Notes: generated by a model not told the origin, from the sequence alone. DNA of 58,071 nt from a delta proteobacterium ML8_F1 (GCA_002029975.1 LQBE01000015.1:176-58246); one strand, 5' to 3'; positions 32,366 to 41,735 are shown, counted from the stretch's first letter. Numbers and translations: made by a program.

Positions 32366-33213
32366 AACCCTTTGAGCTCAATCCCAACACCGATATCGCC
32401 TGGTGCCCGGGCTGTGGTGATTTCAGCATCCGAAAGGCCCTGATCATGGCCCTTAATGAACTGGCCCTCGATCCCGGACAGGTCGTCATGACCTCCGGCA
32501 TCGGCCAGGCGGCCAAGATGCCCCAATATGTCGATACCAATTTCTTCAATGGTCTCCACGGAAGGGGACTTCCCCTCGCTGTGGCCATCAAGGCCGTCAA
32601 TCCCTCCCTTACAGTGATTGCCGAGGGAGGCGACGGTGACATGTACGGTGAAGGCGGCAACCATTTCATCCACAATATCCGAAGAAATCCAGACATCGCC
32701 CACTTTGTCCACAACAACATGATTTACGGACTGACCCAGGGCCAGGGCTCTCCCACCAGTCCTGTAGGCCAGCTAAACACCGTCCAGGTGGAAGGGGTCA
32801 TCAATGAACCCTTCAATCCTCTGGCCGTGGCGGTTTCTCTTGGTGCCACCTTTGTGGCCAGAGCCTTTTCCGGAGATATTCCAACCCTTACCCGGATCAT
32901 GAAAGCAGCCATCACCCACAAGGGCTACGCCCTGGTGGATATTTTTCAACCCTGTGTTTCCTTCAACAAAGTCAATACCTTCAAATGGTACCAGGAGCAT
33001 ACCTACTACCTCGACGAAGGCCACGATCCAACCGACCGAATGAAGGCCATGGCCCTGGCCTTTGAAACCGACCCCTATCCCCTGGGCATCCTCTATCAGA
33101 CCAAGGATCGAAGCACCTACGAAGAAAAAGCTGTGGTCTATCAGGAGGATAAAACCCCTTTGATTCACCGCAGGCGGGATCTCAAGGCAGTCGAAAAGCT
33201 GCTGAATGCCTGA
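32362..33213 (+). CDS. 2-oxoacid:ferredoxin oxidoreductase, beta subunit
   Basis: This 283-residue thiamine-diphosphate subunit carries the cluster motif [16 protein letters not shown] near the N-terminus, the ThDP-binding [13 protein letters not shown] with [11 protein letters not shown] (metal-binding), and a late Cys in QPCVSFN. It overlaps the alpha gene by four bases (ATGA) and is translationally coupled to it. Together they form a heterodimer. A strong terminator follows at 33223. Confidence 0.92.
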   Translation: MKPFELNPNTDIAWCPGCGDFSIRKALIMALNELALDPGQVVMTSGIGQAAKMPQYVDTNFFNGLHGRGLPLAVAIKAVNPSLTVIAEGGDGDMYGEGGNHFIHNIRRNPDIAHFVHNNMIYGLTQGQGSPTSPVGQLNTVQVEGVINEPFNPLAVAVSLGATFVARAFSGDIPTLTRIMKAAITHKGYALVDIFQPCVSFNKVNTFKWYQEHTYYLDEGHDPTDRMKAMALAFETDPYPLGILYQTKDRSTYEEKAVVYQEDKTPLIHRRRDLKAVEKLLNA

Positions 33214-33222
33214 CAAGAGCAA

Positions 33223-33259
33223 ACACCCCGGTCAATATGAAAACCCGGGGTGTTTTTTT
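33223..33259 (+). terminator. Intrinsic terminator after the 2-oxoacid oxidoreductase genes
   Basis: ACACCCCGG pairs with CCGGGGTGT over nine bases, followed by a seven-T run. Confidence 0.9.
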
Positions 33260-33307
33260 ATTTGAGGATTATGTTCCGTCTTATGACAGTACCACGGCCA
33301 AAGTCTT

Positions 33308-34453
33308 CTAGACCATCATTTCCTTCATGAAGGTTCCGACACTGCTGCCGAGTTCCACAGGATAACCCACCCGATACAGGGCGCGTTCGATGGTGGCGAG
33401 AACCGAAACCAGATCGTGCATGTCAATGTTCCCCATATGACCCAGGCGGAACATCCTGCCGGCATAGGCTCCGAGGCCTCCCGCCACAATGATTCCCTCC
33501 TCAGCCAGAATGCTTCTGAATTTTCCGTCATCAATCCCCTGGGGATAAATCAGATTGGAAAGGGTTGTCGCCCGATGCCCCTCCCGGGCTAAAAGGGTGA
33601 ATCCAAGACCCATCAGAGCCTTCTGCATGGCTTTTGCCACCTTCTGATGACGGGCATAGCGGTTTTCAAGCCCCTCTTCCTTCATGATGCGCACTGATTC
33701 CTTCATTGCCCAGACCAGGTTCACCGCAGGTGTCGCAAAGTATTTGGAGGGGTCGTGCATGATAGGGAGCCACTTGTCGAAATCCACGTAGAATTCAGGA
33801 ATTCTTCCCAGGGATTCCCGACGTCTGAGGGCCTTGGGTCCCGCCCACAGCAGCGCAATTCCCGGTGATACCCCAAAGGCCTTCTGGGACCCTGTGAAAA
33901 GCACGTCAATTCCCATGGCGTCCACCTTCTCGGGCTCCGCCCCGGTGGCGCAGACCCCGTCCACAATATAAACCGTGTCCTCGAAATCCTTCATCAGGGC
34001 GCCAATGGCCTCCACCGGCGCCGCCACTCCGGTGGAGGTATCCACATGGGTCACCGTAATGGCCTGATAGGTTTTTTCCTTCAACTGCTTTTCAATCTCC
34101 TCCAGGGGAACAATCTCCCCCCACTCGCTCCGGAGCACATCCACCTCAAGACCCTTTCCTTCGCAAAGATCGATGAACCGGTCACCAAAATAGCCATGGG
34201 ACACCACCAGGACCCTGTCACCCTTTTTTGTCGTATTGCTGATAGCCATTTCCATGGCCAGAGTTCCGGTGCCCGCCACCACAAAGACCTCTCCCTGGGT
34301 TTCCCACAGTGCCTTGAGGTCACCGATAAGCTCCCTGTAGTCTTTTACGAAATCCGGATCGCCAAAGGCCACTGTTTCCCTTCCCATCTGGTCCTGTATG
34401 CTCCTCACCACGGGAGTCGGACCAGGAATCATCACCAATCGCTTGTTTTTCAT
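33308..34453 (-). CDS. Class V aminotransferase (alanine/serine-glyoxylate/pyruvate type)
   Basis: This 381-residue PLP enzyme opens with MIPGPTPV, the family's substrate-side motif, and carries the cofactor motif VVAGTGTLAMEMA, Asp in YIVDGVCATGAEP, and the Schiff-base lysine in FTGSQKAFGVSPG. Relatives use alanine, serine or ureidoglycine with glyoxylate or pyruvate. No substrate is implied by neighbours except that a GntR/FCD regulator precedes it on the same strand. ATG 34453 follows GGAGG with six bases of spacing. It starts 48 bases after the regulator gene and is probably co-transcribed. Confidence 0.88.
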   Translation of the reverse strand: MKNKRLVMIPGPTPVVRSIQDQMGRETVAFGDPDFVKDYRELIGDLKALWETQGEVFVVAGTGTLAMEMAISNTTKKGDRVLVVSHGYFGDRFIDLCEGKGLEVDVLRSEWGEIVPLEEIEKQLKEKTYQAITVTHVDTSTGVAAPVEAIGALMKDFEDTVYIVDGVCATGAEPEKVDAMGIDVLFTGSQKAFGVSPGIALLWAGPKALRRRESLGRIPEFYVDFDKWLPIMHDPSKYFATPAVNLVWAMKESVRIMKEEGLENRYARHQKVAKAMQKALMGLGFTLLAREGHRATTLSNLIYPQGIDDGKFRSILAEEGIIVAGGLGAYAGRMFRLGHMGNIDMHDLVSVLATIERALYRVGYPVELGSSVGTFMKEMMV

Positions 34454-34501
34454 GACTAACCTCCATTATTTTATATGTAACCCTTCGCTCCCCGAAAAAA
34501 C

Positions 34502-35182
34502 TTACTCAGAAAGAATGACATGCTCCTTGTCCACTTCGATTTCATAGGTCTCCCGGAGCTTTCCAATATCCTTTTCTCCCAGTGCCTCAAGAATCAACTC
34601 GTGACCGATGATGCTCTTGTTCATTTGAGAATCCTTGTAAAACCACCGGTCAAAGGTGCAGTAAATCTGGTAGTTGAGATTTCTCAGAATTCTGTTGGTC
34701 CACTTACAGGATTTTCCTGACAAACCCAGAAGATAATTGTGGAATTCCATTTCCTTGTCAATGAATTTCAACGGCCTCTTGTCCAGGTCGTGATTTGAAG
34801 CAATCTGTTTCAATTCCTCATTGAGAGTCCTGAGCCTTGACAGGTCCTTGTCTTCATAATGCCCGTGGGTGATGATGCACTCGATCAGATTGTCTTCAAG
34901 AATTGATCTGAGACGGCTGATTTCCCGGTAGTCAGCTTCGTCATATTCCGCAACAAACCATCCCTTATAGGAGATTGATGTGATAATGCCCTGCTCCTGC
35001 AGTTCTTTCAAAGCCTCCCTGATGGGTGCCCGGCTGATATTGAGACTCTCGGAATATTTGCGTTCACTGATTCTGCTGCCGGGTACCAGATTCTTTTTTA
35101 CAAAAATTTCATCCTTCAAATGCTCGACCATGAAATCTTTAAGATTGCCATTTCGCGCCTTTTGATATTCGCTTGATTTCAA
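34502..35182 (-). CDS. GntR family regulator, FCD (FadR) type
   Basis: This 226-residue regulator has an N-terminal winged helix (about 15-80; ISRAPIREALKELQEQGIITS) and an all-helical FCD domain (about 90-220). FCD-type regulators usually sense small organic acids via a metal site. It starts with TTG 35182, seven bases after GGAGG. It precedes the class V aminotransferase on the same strand and likely controls it in response to an acid in that pathway, which is inference. Confidence 0.88.
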   Translation of the reverse strand: MKSSEYQKARNGNLKDFMVEHLKDEIFVKKNLVPGSRISERKYSESLNISRAPIREALKELQEQGIITSISYKGWFVAEYDEADYREISRLRSILEDNLIECIITHGHYEDKDLSRLRTLNEELKQIASNHDLDKRPLKFIDKEMEFHNYLLGLSGKSCKWTNRILRNLNYQIYCTFDRWFYKDSQMNKSIIGHELILEALGEKDIGKLRETYEIEVDKEHVILSE

Positions 35183-35259
35183 AGCATCTCCTCCAGTGGC
35201 ATGTCCTCGTTTATTGGTAAAACAGATACCTGAAGTGTAACATCTGACAGGGAAAATGT

Positions 35260-35290
35260 CAAAATCAGGGCCCGGTATCCCGGACCCTGA
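35260..35290 (-). terminator. Candidate terminator after gatB
   Basis: On the minus strand, CAGGGtCCGG pairs with CCGGgCCCTG around four bases and is followed by ATTTTGACATTTT. It lies about 60 bases past the gatB stop. Confidence 0.55.
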
Positions 35291-35348
35291 ACCACCTGCA
35301 AAAAACCAGTAATCCTCCCTCTGAACCGGCTGAATCCGGTCCAGGTCA

Positions 35349-36776
35349 TTATTCCTTGAGCTTCCTTTCCAGGATTGCCTTGACGATGCCTGGATTTCCC
35401 TTGCCCTTCGTGGCCTTCATACACTGTCCCATCAAAAATCCAAAGGACTGGGTCCTGCCGGCCCTGTAATCTGAGAGCGCCTGGGGGAATTCTTCGATGA
35501 CTTCCTCAATGACGGCTTCCAGCGTCTGTGCAGAGCTGATCTGATTCAGACCCATCCCTTCGATAAGGGCCCCTGTGGATTTTTCCTGATTGATGAGGGC
35601 CTCAAAAACCTCCTTCGCCGCAGTGCGGCTGACCGTACCCTTTTTCACCTCCAGAATCAGATCCGACAGTTGCTCGGGAGTCAGGGGGACTTTCTCCTGG
35701 TTTTTCATCACCCTGAGCACCTCGGTGATAATCCAGTTGGCAGATTCCCTGGGTTCCCGGGAAAGGGCCACAGTGGCTTCGAAAAAGTCTGCAATCATCT
35801 TTTCTTCAATGAGAATATCCACATCGGTCTCTCTGAGCCCGTAGGCAGCCATCATCCGCTTTTTCCTGTCCACGGGCAGCTCCGGAAGAGAGCTTCTGAT
35901 TTGGAGCACCCACTCCCTGTCAATCCTCACCGGGGGAAGATCCGGTTCTGGAAAATAGCGGTAGTCATGGGCATCCTCTTTGGAGCGCATGGCAAGGGTT
36001 CTGCCCTTGGCCTGATCCCATCTTCTCGTCTCCTGGACCACCTTGTGCCCCTCGCCGTAGGAATACAGCTGCAGCTGGCGGCTCTCTTCCTTTTTGATGG
36101 CTTTGTAAACCTCCTTGATGGAGTTCATGTTTTTGATTTCCACCTTGGTATTGAGGACTGATGTCCCGGCTTTCCTGAGGGAAATATTGACATCCGCCCG
36201 CATGGACCCCTGTTCCATCCGACAGTCAGAAATCCCGGAATAGACCAGAATCGACCGAAGCTGCTTGAGAAAGGCTACGGCCTCCTCGGCACTGCGGATG
36301 TCGGGTTCGGTGACAATTTCAATCAAGGGCACCCCGCCCCGGTTGTAGTCCACCAGGGTGTAGGCCTCATCCTCAAGATGAATCAGTTTTCCAGCATCCT
36401 CTTCAATGTGAATTCTGGTGAGATTCACCCGGGTTTTTTCCCCCTGGGCCGTGACCTCCACGAAGCCCCCGGTGCAGATGGGCAGATCAAACTGGGAAAT
36501 CTGATAGGCCTTGGGCAGGTCCGGATAGAAATAATTCTTGCGGTCCATCTTATTGATGAGATTGATTTCACATCCCAGGGCATTGCCGGCCTTTACAGCC
36601 AGATGGACCACCTCTTCATTGAGGACCGGCAGAACCCCGGGGAGTCCGATACACACGGGACAGGTATTGACATTGGGCTCAGCCCCAAAGGCAGTGGAGC
36701 AGGAACAGAATATCTTGGATTTCGTATTGAGTTCCACATGAATCTCCAGACCTATGACAGTTTCATAGACAGCCAT
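35349..36776 (-). CDS. gatB: Asp-tRNA(Asn)/Glu-tRNA(Gln) amidotransferase subunit B
   Basis: GatB is the kinase and tRNA-binding subunit of the GatCAB complex, which amidates misacylated Asp-tRNA(Asn) or Glu-tRNA(Gln). The 475-residue protein has the signature ETVIGLEIHVELNTKSKIFC with the metal Cys set (CSC, CPVCIGLPG), the VNLTRIHIEEDAGK motif, DYNRGGVPLIEIVTEPD, and a C-terminal YqeY-like tail for tRNA elbow recognition. Its ATG shares one base with the gatA stop, so it is tightly coupled. It is last in aspS-gatC-gatA-gatB. Confidence 0.97.
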   Translation of the reverse strand: MAVYETVIGLEIHVELNTKSKIFCSCSTAFGAEPNVNTCPVCIGLPGVLPVLNEEVVHLAVKAGNALGCEINLINKMDRKNYFYPDLPKAYQISQFDLPICTGGFVEVTAQGEKTRVNLTRIHIEEDAGKLIHLEDEAYTLVDYNRGGVPLIEIVTEPDIRSAEEAVAFLKQLRSILVYSGISDCRMEQGSMRADVNISLRKAGTSVLNTKVEIKNMNSIKEVYKAIKKEESRQLQLYSYGEGHKVVQETRRWDQAKGRTLAMRSKEDAHDYRYFPEPDLPPVRIDREWVLQIRSSLPELPVDRKKRMMAAYGLRETDVDILIEEKMIADFFEATVALSREPRESANWIITEVLRVMKNQEKVPLTPEQLSDLILEVKKGTVSRTAAKEVFEALINQEKSTGALIEGMGLNQISSAQTLEAVIEEVIEEFPQALSDYRAGRTQSFGFLMGQCMKATKGKGNPGIVKAILERKLKE

Positions 36777-38248
36777 TATTCCACCCCCCCTAATTCAGGT
36801 ATCAAATCCAGGCCCAGGTCTTTTTCAAGGGCATAGGCAATCCTGAAGAGCTTGCTTTCTTCGAAATGATTCCCCATGAACTGGATTCCGACGGGAAGTC
36901 CCGACTCACTGAATCCCGCCGGCATGGACAGGGCGGGGATTCCAGCAATGTTCACATTGACGGTGAACAGGTCCGCCAGGTACATCTCCAGGGGGTCCTG
37001 GGTCTTCTCACCCAGTTTGAAGGGCAGCATCGGTACCGTGGGGGAGACAATGGCATCATAGGTTTCAAAGGCTTCCCTGAAGAGTCCCCGAACCTTCTGG
37101 CGAAAAAGCATGGCTTTTTTATAGTAGGCATCGTAATAGCCCGAGGACAGGACATAGGTCCCGAGCATAATGCGGCGCTTGACTTCTTTTCCAAAGGCTT
37201 CCGTCCGGGACTTGACCACCAGCTCTTCAAAGTTCTTGTATTCCCCGGCCCGGTAGCCAAAGCGCACGCCGTCGTAGCGGCCGAGGTTCGAGCTTGCTTC
37301 AGCGGAGGAAATCATGTAGTAGGCGCTGAGTCCGCTCTGGGTGATGGGCAGGGTGAATTCCTCCACTTCAGCACCCTGGTCTTCAAGGCTTTTCACCCCA
37401 CGGAGAACAATCCTTCTGACCTCGGGATTCACCCCTTCAGCGAAAAATTCCCTGGGAATGCCGATACGCATTCCCCTGACCCCTTGCTTCATCGCGGCGG
37501 CATAGTCTTCCTTGGTCCTCCCCGGGGCCGAAGTGGAATCCCTGGGGTCAAAGCCTTCAATCCCCTCCAGGGCGTATGCCGCATCCTCGACAGTTCGTGC
37601 GAAGGGCCCGATTTGGTCCAGGGAGGAACCAAAGGCAATCAGTCCATATCGGGACACCCTGCCGTAGGTGGGCTTGACCCCGACCAGACCACAGAAGGCC
37701 GCCGGCATGCGGATGGATCCCCCTGTATCGGACCCCAGGGCCATGGGGGCGAATCCGGCAGAAACCGCCGCCGCCGAGCCTCCCGAAGAGCCGCCAGGCA
37801 CCCGCGAGGAATCCCACGGATTCCTGACGGGGTGGAATCCGGAATTTTCATTTGAAGAACCCATGGCGAATTCATCCATATTGGTCTTGCCGAGAATCAC
37901 CCCCCCCTGGTGCTTCAAGGCCTCGACGACAGTGGCATCATAGGGGGGGACGAAGTCCTCCAGCATTTTTGAAGCACAGGTAGTCCTGAGCCCCCTGGTG
38001 CACATATTGTCCTTTACCGCCACAGGAACTCCGTCGAGGATATTGAGGGCTGATCCCCGTGCTATCCTTTGATCCACCTGTCGACTTGTTTCCAGGGCGC
38101 TATTTTCATCGAGGGTGAGGAAAGCGCCGATCTGCCTGTCATAGCTTTTAATCCTCTCGAGATAGGCCTTCGTGATTTCTTCCGCCTTGAATTCCTTTTG
38201 TTGAAGCCCCTCATGGATTCTTTTAATCGTCAACTTTTCAACTTCCAT
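36776..38248 (-). CDS. gatA: Asp-tRNA(Asn)/Glu-tRNA(Gln) amidotransferase subunit A
   Basis: GatA releases ammonia from glutamine or asparagine for GatB. The 490-residue protein has the amidase-signature triad: Lys in VAVKDNMCTRG, and the two Ser in VPGGSSGGSAAAV and LGSDTGGSIRMPA. The glutamine-pocket residues of the family (SLDQIGPFARTVED) are conserved. The start is ATG 38248 behind AGGAGGT. It follows gatC by 11 bases. Confidence 0.97.
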   Translation of the reverse strand: MEVEKLTIKRIHEGLQQKEFKAEEITKAYLERIKSYDRQIGAFLTLDENSALETSRQVDQRIARGSALNILDGVPVAVKDNMCTRGLRTTCASKMLEDFVPPYDATVVEALKHQGGVILGKTNMDEFAMGSSNENSGFHPVRNPWDSSRVPGGSSGGSAAAVSAGFAPMALGSDTGGSIRMPAAFCGLVGVKPTYGRVSRYGLIAFGSSLDQIGPFARTVEDAAYALEGIEGFDPRDSTSAPGRTKEDYAAAMKQGVRGMRIGIPREFFAEGVNPEVRRIVLRGVKSLEDQGAEVEEFTLPITQSGLSAYYMISSAEASSNLGRYDGVRFGYRAGEYKNFEELVVKSRTEAFGKEVKRRIMLGTYVLSSGYYDAYYKKAMLFRQKVRGLFREAFETYDAIVSPTVPMLPFKLGEKTQDPLEMYLADLFTVNVNIAGIPALSMPAGFSESGLPVGIQFMGNHFEESKLFRIAYALEKDLGLDLIPELGGVE

Positions 38249-38259
38249 GCCCCTACCTC

Positions 38260-38544
38260 CTAATCCACAACCTTGGGAATTTTTACCGCCGTTCCTGCCA
38301 TGGATGCTGTATTGTTGAACAATTCCCCGAAATGTTCAAAGGGAACCACCCGGTCTTCTCTGAGTCTGAGGCCCTCCTTTTCGAAGGTATCCATCCCATA
38401 TCCCGAAAGATCCTCTTGAGCGAGCTGGTCAAAATGCTCCAGAATTGCCGTGAACTCTCCGGCGAGGTTCAAAGCCTCCTCTGCGGTGAACTCCAGATGA
38501 GCCAGTCTGGCAATGTATTCCACTTCTTCTTTGGTGACTTTCAT
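38260..38544 (-). CDS. gatC: Asp-tRNA(Asn)/Glu-tRNA(Gln) amidotransferase subunit C
   Basis: GatC is a small belt protein joining GatA and GatB. The 94-residue sequence has the family pattern KVTKEEVEYIARLAHLEF, then L-A-G-E-F-T-A-I-L-E-H-F-D-Q-L, and a C-terminal wrapping segment with the low-complexity acidic stretch. It is second in the operon, 18 bases after aspS. Confidence 0.93.
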   Translation of the reverse strand: MKVTKEEVEYIARLAHLEFTAEEALNLAGEFTAILEHFDQLAQEDLSGYGMDTFEKEGLRLREDRVVPFEHFGELFNNTASMAGTAVKIPKVVD

Positions 38545-38562
38545 GGCTGATTCCTCCCTTTC

Positions 38563-39855
38563 CTATGGTTTCAATCGGTTGAGATCCCTGGGTACCAGGG
38601 TTGCCTGGCGGATATTGTCCAGTCCAAGAAACATCATGGTAATCCGTTCAAGTCCGATGGCCAGCCCACCGTGGGGGGGCATGCCGTACTTGAAGGACTC
38701 AAGGTAGAAATCGAAGTCCTCGGGCTTGCCGCCGGCCTTTTGAATGTTCTGATAAAGCTGGTCGTAATCGTGGATACGCTGTCCGCCGGTGGTGATTTCA
38801 AGCCCCTTGAAAATCAAATCAAAGGACCGGGTCATTCCCTCCAGATGCTCATCCGGCATGGTATAAAGAGGCCGCTTGGAGGCGGGATATTTGGTCAGAA
38901 ACACAAAATCAGAATCATAGGTTTCTTTGACATAGCCGGCGAAGAGCTTTTCACCCTCGGCATCAATATTTCCCACCGGGGATTTTTTGCCAAAGGTTTT
39001 CAGCAGTATTTCCTGGGCCTCCGTGAGGGGGATTCTCGGAATCCTGTCCACCTTCGGCAGCGCAGTGCCCAGAATTTCCAGGGCTTCGATGGCTGCAGTT
39101 TCCAGGTGGCCAATGATGGCCTTGATGAGTCGCTCCTCAAGATCCATGATATCCTCTTCACTGTCGATGAAGCCCATCTCCAAATCCAGACTGATGTACT
39201 CGTTGAGGTGCCGCCAGGTGCTGTGAGGCTCTGCCCGGTAGGCCGCTCCAATTTCAAAGACCCTCTCAAAACCGGCACCCACCATCATCTGCTTGTAGAA
39301 CTGGGGACTCTGGGCCATGAAGGTCCGGGTTCCGAAATAATCCAGAACAAAAACATCAGAGCCTCCCTCGGTTTCTATCCCGATGATTTTAGGAGTATGG
39401 ATTTCTGTGAATCCCTCCCGGATCAAAAAGTCTCTGAAAGCCTGGGTAATCTCCTGTTGGACCTTGAAAATCGCACGACGGTCCATCCTTCTCAAGGAAA
39501 CCGTCCGATGGTCAAGCTGTTTCTCCAGAGAAGCTTCAATCTCCCGTCCGTTGATTGAAAAGGGCAGCAGGTCATACCTGGCCTCACCCAGGACATCCAT
39601 CCGGCTCACCAGCACCTCCAGTCCACCGGGGGCCTTTGCATTCACCTGGAGGGTTCCCCTGACCGACACCGAGGCCTCCAGCCTCAGACTCTCAATCACT
39701 GTCTCCCCGTTTACAATCATCTGGACTATCCCGGTCCGATCCCTCAGGACCACAAAGGCGAAGGTTTTGAATTTTTTAATGCTGTGGATCCAGCCCTTCA
39801 AATAGACACTGTGGTCCATCTGTGGGCTGAGATCCCTGATCAATGTCCTTGTCAT
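38563..39855 (-). CDS. aspS: Archaeal-type (probably non-discriminating) aspartyl-tRNA synthetase
   Basis: This 430-residue class IIb enzyme is the short archaeal-type AspRS, without the large GAD insertion of bacterial AspRS. It has an N-terminal OB-fold anticodon domain (about 15-100), motif 2 (VFEIGAAYRAEPHSTWRHLNEY) and motif 3 (GGLAIGLERITMMFLGL). In Clostridium such enzymes charge both tRNA(Asp) and tRNA(Asn), and GatCAB then makes Asn-tRNA. The operon with gatCAB and the T-box with an Asn codon both support this. I start it at ATG 39855 after AGGAGA; an upstream TTG at 39888 lies in the terminator tail of the T-box. A discriminating enzyme cannot be excluded by eye. Confidence 0.9.
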   Translation of the reverse strand: MTRTLIRDLSPQMDHSVYLKGWIHSIKKFKTFAFVVLRDRTGIVQMIVNGETVIESLRLEASVSVRGTLQVNAKAPGGLEVLVSRMDVLGEARYDLLPFSINGREIEASLEKQLDHRTVSLRRMDRRAIFKVQQEITQAFRDFLIREGFTEIHTPKIIGIETEGGSDVFVLDYFGTRTFMAQSPQFYKQMMVGAGFERVFEIGAAYRAEPHSTWRHLNEYISLDLEMGFIDSEEDIMDLEERLIKAIIGHLETAAIEALEILGTALPKVDRIPRIPLTEAQEILLKTFGKKSPVGNIDAEGEKLFAGYVKETYDSDFVFLTKYPASKRPLYTMPDEHLEGMTRSFDLIFKGLEITTGGQRIHDYDQLYQNIQKAGGKPEDFDFYLESFKYGMPPHGGLAIGLERITMMFLGLDNIRQATLVPRDLNRLKP

Positions 39856-39883
39856 GGGTATCTCTCCTAACATTTTGAGTTTT

Positions 39884-40165
39884 TTCAATAAAAAACCTCC
39901 GCACTTAAAGATAAATCTTTAAGGACGAAGGTTGTTTTCGCGGTGCCACCTTAATTAGCATAGGCTCTCTCATTGACGGGTACGGACAATCACATCGATA
40001 CCCCTTCTGCTGTAACGTGCAGTTGACGTCCAAGTCTACTCTCACAGGCTGTGATTTCGGTTGGCGACTCGGGGATGTTCTTCAGATAACCTGCCATGGC
40101 CGAACTTTCACCCTCATCGGCTCGCTAATCATTTCCTGCTATCCTACTCTTCCCGTCATGGTCTT
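39884..40165 (-). promoter_or_regulatory. T-box leader with overlapping Glu/Asn specifier
   Basis: The minus strand has the T-box core AAGGTGGCACCGCG (39939-39952) followed by a terminator, AACCTTCG..CGGAGGTT with a TTTTTT run (39884-39933). The stem I region precedes it, ending near 40160, with a specifier-loop candidate CTGAAGAACATCC. There GAAC (40077-40080) contains GAA (Glu) and AAC (Asn) overlapping by two bases. The leader controls aspS-gatCAB, sensing uncharged tRNA(Asn) and perhaps tRNA(Glu). The secondary structure was not computed. Confidence 0.9.
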
Positions 40166-40184
40166 TGTATGTGTATTTTGATTG

Positions 40185-40213
40185 AGTATATTATATTTGA
40201 AAATAAATGTCAA
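40185..40213 (-). promoter_or_regulatory. Promoter of the T-box-aspS-gatCAB operon
   Basis: On the minus strand, consensus TTGACA (40208-40213), a 17-base spacer and TATACT (40185-40190). It lies directly upstream of stem I. Confidence 0.8.
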
Positions 40214-40262
40214 CTCCCATCAGAGGGTTTGTTTTTCTGTCCGCTGCTTCTTTATAAAGACG

Positions 40263-40481
40263 CTATTCTTTTTCTGCCCTTGCAAGATAAAAAATTCCAA
40301 CCACCAGGGCCACCGCACTCAGAATAACCAGCAAATTCCCAGTGTACTCAAGCATGGCGCTGAACAGCTCCCCACTCCATGAACTGACCCCCGATGCGAA
40401 AATCGCGGCACTGACATATCTGACAGCCAGCAAAAATGCCGCTATGAAACAAAAGGACACGCCGGCACCTCTATTATTCAT
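40263..40481 (-). CDS. Small membrane protein, function unknown
   Basis: This 72-residue ORF starts at ATG 40481 behind GGGAGGG. It has two hydrophobic segments (about 8-30 and 44-66) and a charged C-terminus (ARAEKE). I recognise no family. It lies between the aminotransferase gene and the T-box operon. The ribosome site and hydrophobic design support it modestly. Confidence 0.5.
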   Translation of the reverse strand: MNNRGAGVSFCFIAAFLLAVRYVSAAIFASGVSSWSGELFSAMLEYTGNLLVILSAVALVVGIFYLARAEKE

Positions 40482-40607
40482 TCCAATCCCTCCCTGGCTT
40501 CAGCATGACCTGAGCCATAAACTACAAGCTCCCCCATGTGATATCATGCCTTTTTCTGGCAAGGGGGGCTCTTTTCAAAACCGGACCGATTCACCACTTG
40601 CCCGGAA

Positions 40608-41735
40608 TCAATCATATCTTCTGAGGAATTCAGAGAGTTTGGCCAGCCCTGTTTTCAACTCCAGGGGATTGAAGGCATAGCCAATCCGCATGGACCTGCC
40701 CATGTCGAAGCAGTCCCCGGGGACCAGCATGATTCCCTCCTCCTCCATCAAAAGGGTGCACAGCTCCGTAGAGCTCAGGGGCATGTCATAGTACAAGAGC
40801 GCTGTGGTTCCCCCCTGGGGCCTGACATAATCGAGATGGGGCTCCCCTGCCACAAAGTCATCGAGAATTTTCAGATTCTCCCGGATGATTCCCAGATTTC
40901 TCCGGAGGATTTTTTCCTGGTGTTTCAAGGCAATCCCTCCGATGACCTCGTCAATCATGCCGCAGCTGATCATATTGTAATGCCGGACATTGTATGCCCT
41001 TTTCATCAACTCCAAGGGCCCCACCATCCAGCCCAGTCTGAGGCCTGCCATAGAAAACACCTTGGACATGGATCCTGTACTGATTCCCTTTTCATAGCGG
41101 TCCACAATGGAGGGGACATATCCCTCCTCCTGGTTCAAATGGCGGTAAACCTCGTCGCTGAGAATATACGCATCGCACTCTCTGGCAATTTCGATGATTT
41201 CAGTCATGACCTCATCAGGAATCAGCTGACCTGTGGGATTGTTGGGGGTGTTGAGGCAAATCACCCGGGTTCTGTCACTCACCATCTCCCTGAGCCGTCT
41301 GGTATCGGGGACAAAATCCTCTTCTCTCCTGAGATGGAGGTATTTGACGGTTCCCCCCAGGGATTGGGGCAGACTGTAGTGCTGTTGATAGGTAGGCACC
41401 ACGGCAACCACCTCGTCCATAGGTTCCACCAGGGTGTAGAGAGCCAGAAAATTGGCGCCGATGGCCCCGTTGGTACTCAGAATATTCTCCAGGGACACGT
41501 TCCGGTAAAGACTTGCCACGCCTTTTCTAAAATCCAGGTTTCCAGGAATCTCCCCATAACTGAGCCGAAGGGTCGTCAGACTCTCCAGGGTCTTAAGAGC
41601 CTCTTCATCCCCGGCAACCAGTTCCTTGAGCTGATTCACGGAAATGGAATCAACACAGGTTTCTGCGAGATTATACCGGCAGGTGGTTTCGTAGCGGTCC
41701 ATCCAGTACTCCACCCCGAATTTTTCAATCTTCAC
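40608..41735 (-). CDS. Class I/II PLP-dependent aminotransferase
   Basis: This 375-residue fold-type I enzyme has the PLP features NTPNNPTGQLI, ILSDEVYRHL (Asp that contacts the pyridine nitrogen) and the Schiff-base lysine in STGSMSKVFSMAGLRLGW. The GYAFNPLELKTGL stretch contains a conserved-type Arg context. It may be an aspartate/alanine-type or amino-acid-specific transaminase; no neighbour defines the substrate. GTG 41735 follows AAGGAGAG with seven bases of spacing. It is divergent to acoR, with about 160 bases between them. Confidence 0.87.
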   Translation of the reverse strand: MKIEKFGVEYWMDRYETTCRYNLAETCVDSISVNQLKELVAGDEEALKTLESLTTLRLSYGEIPGNLDFRKGVASLYRNVSLENILSTNGAIGANFLALYTLVEPMDEVVAVVPTYQQHYSLPQSLGGTVKYLHLRREEDFVPDTRRLREMVSDRTRVICLNTPNNPTGQLIPDEVMTEIIEIARECDAYILSDEVYRHLNQEEGYVPSIVDRYEKGISTGSMSKVFSMAGLRLGWMVGPLELMKRAYNVRHYNMISCGMIDEVIGGIALKHQEKILRRNLGIIRENLKILDDFVAGEPHLDYVRPQGGTTALLYYDMPLSSTELCTLLMEEEGIMLVPGDCFDMGRSMRIGYAFNPLELKTGLAKLSEFLRRYD

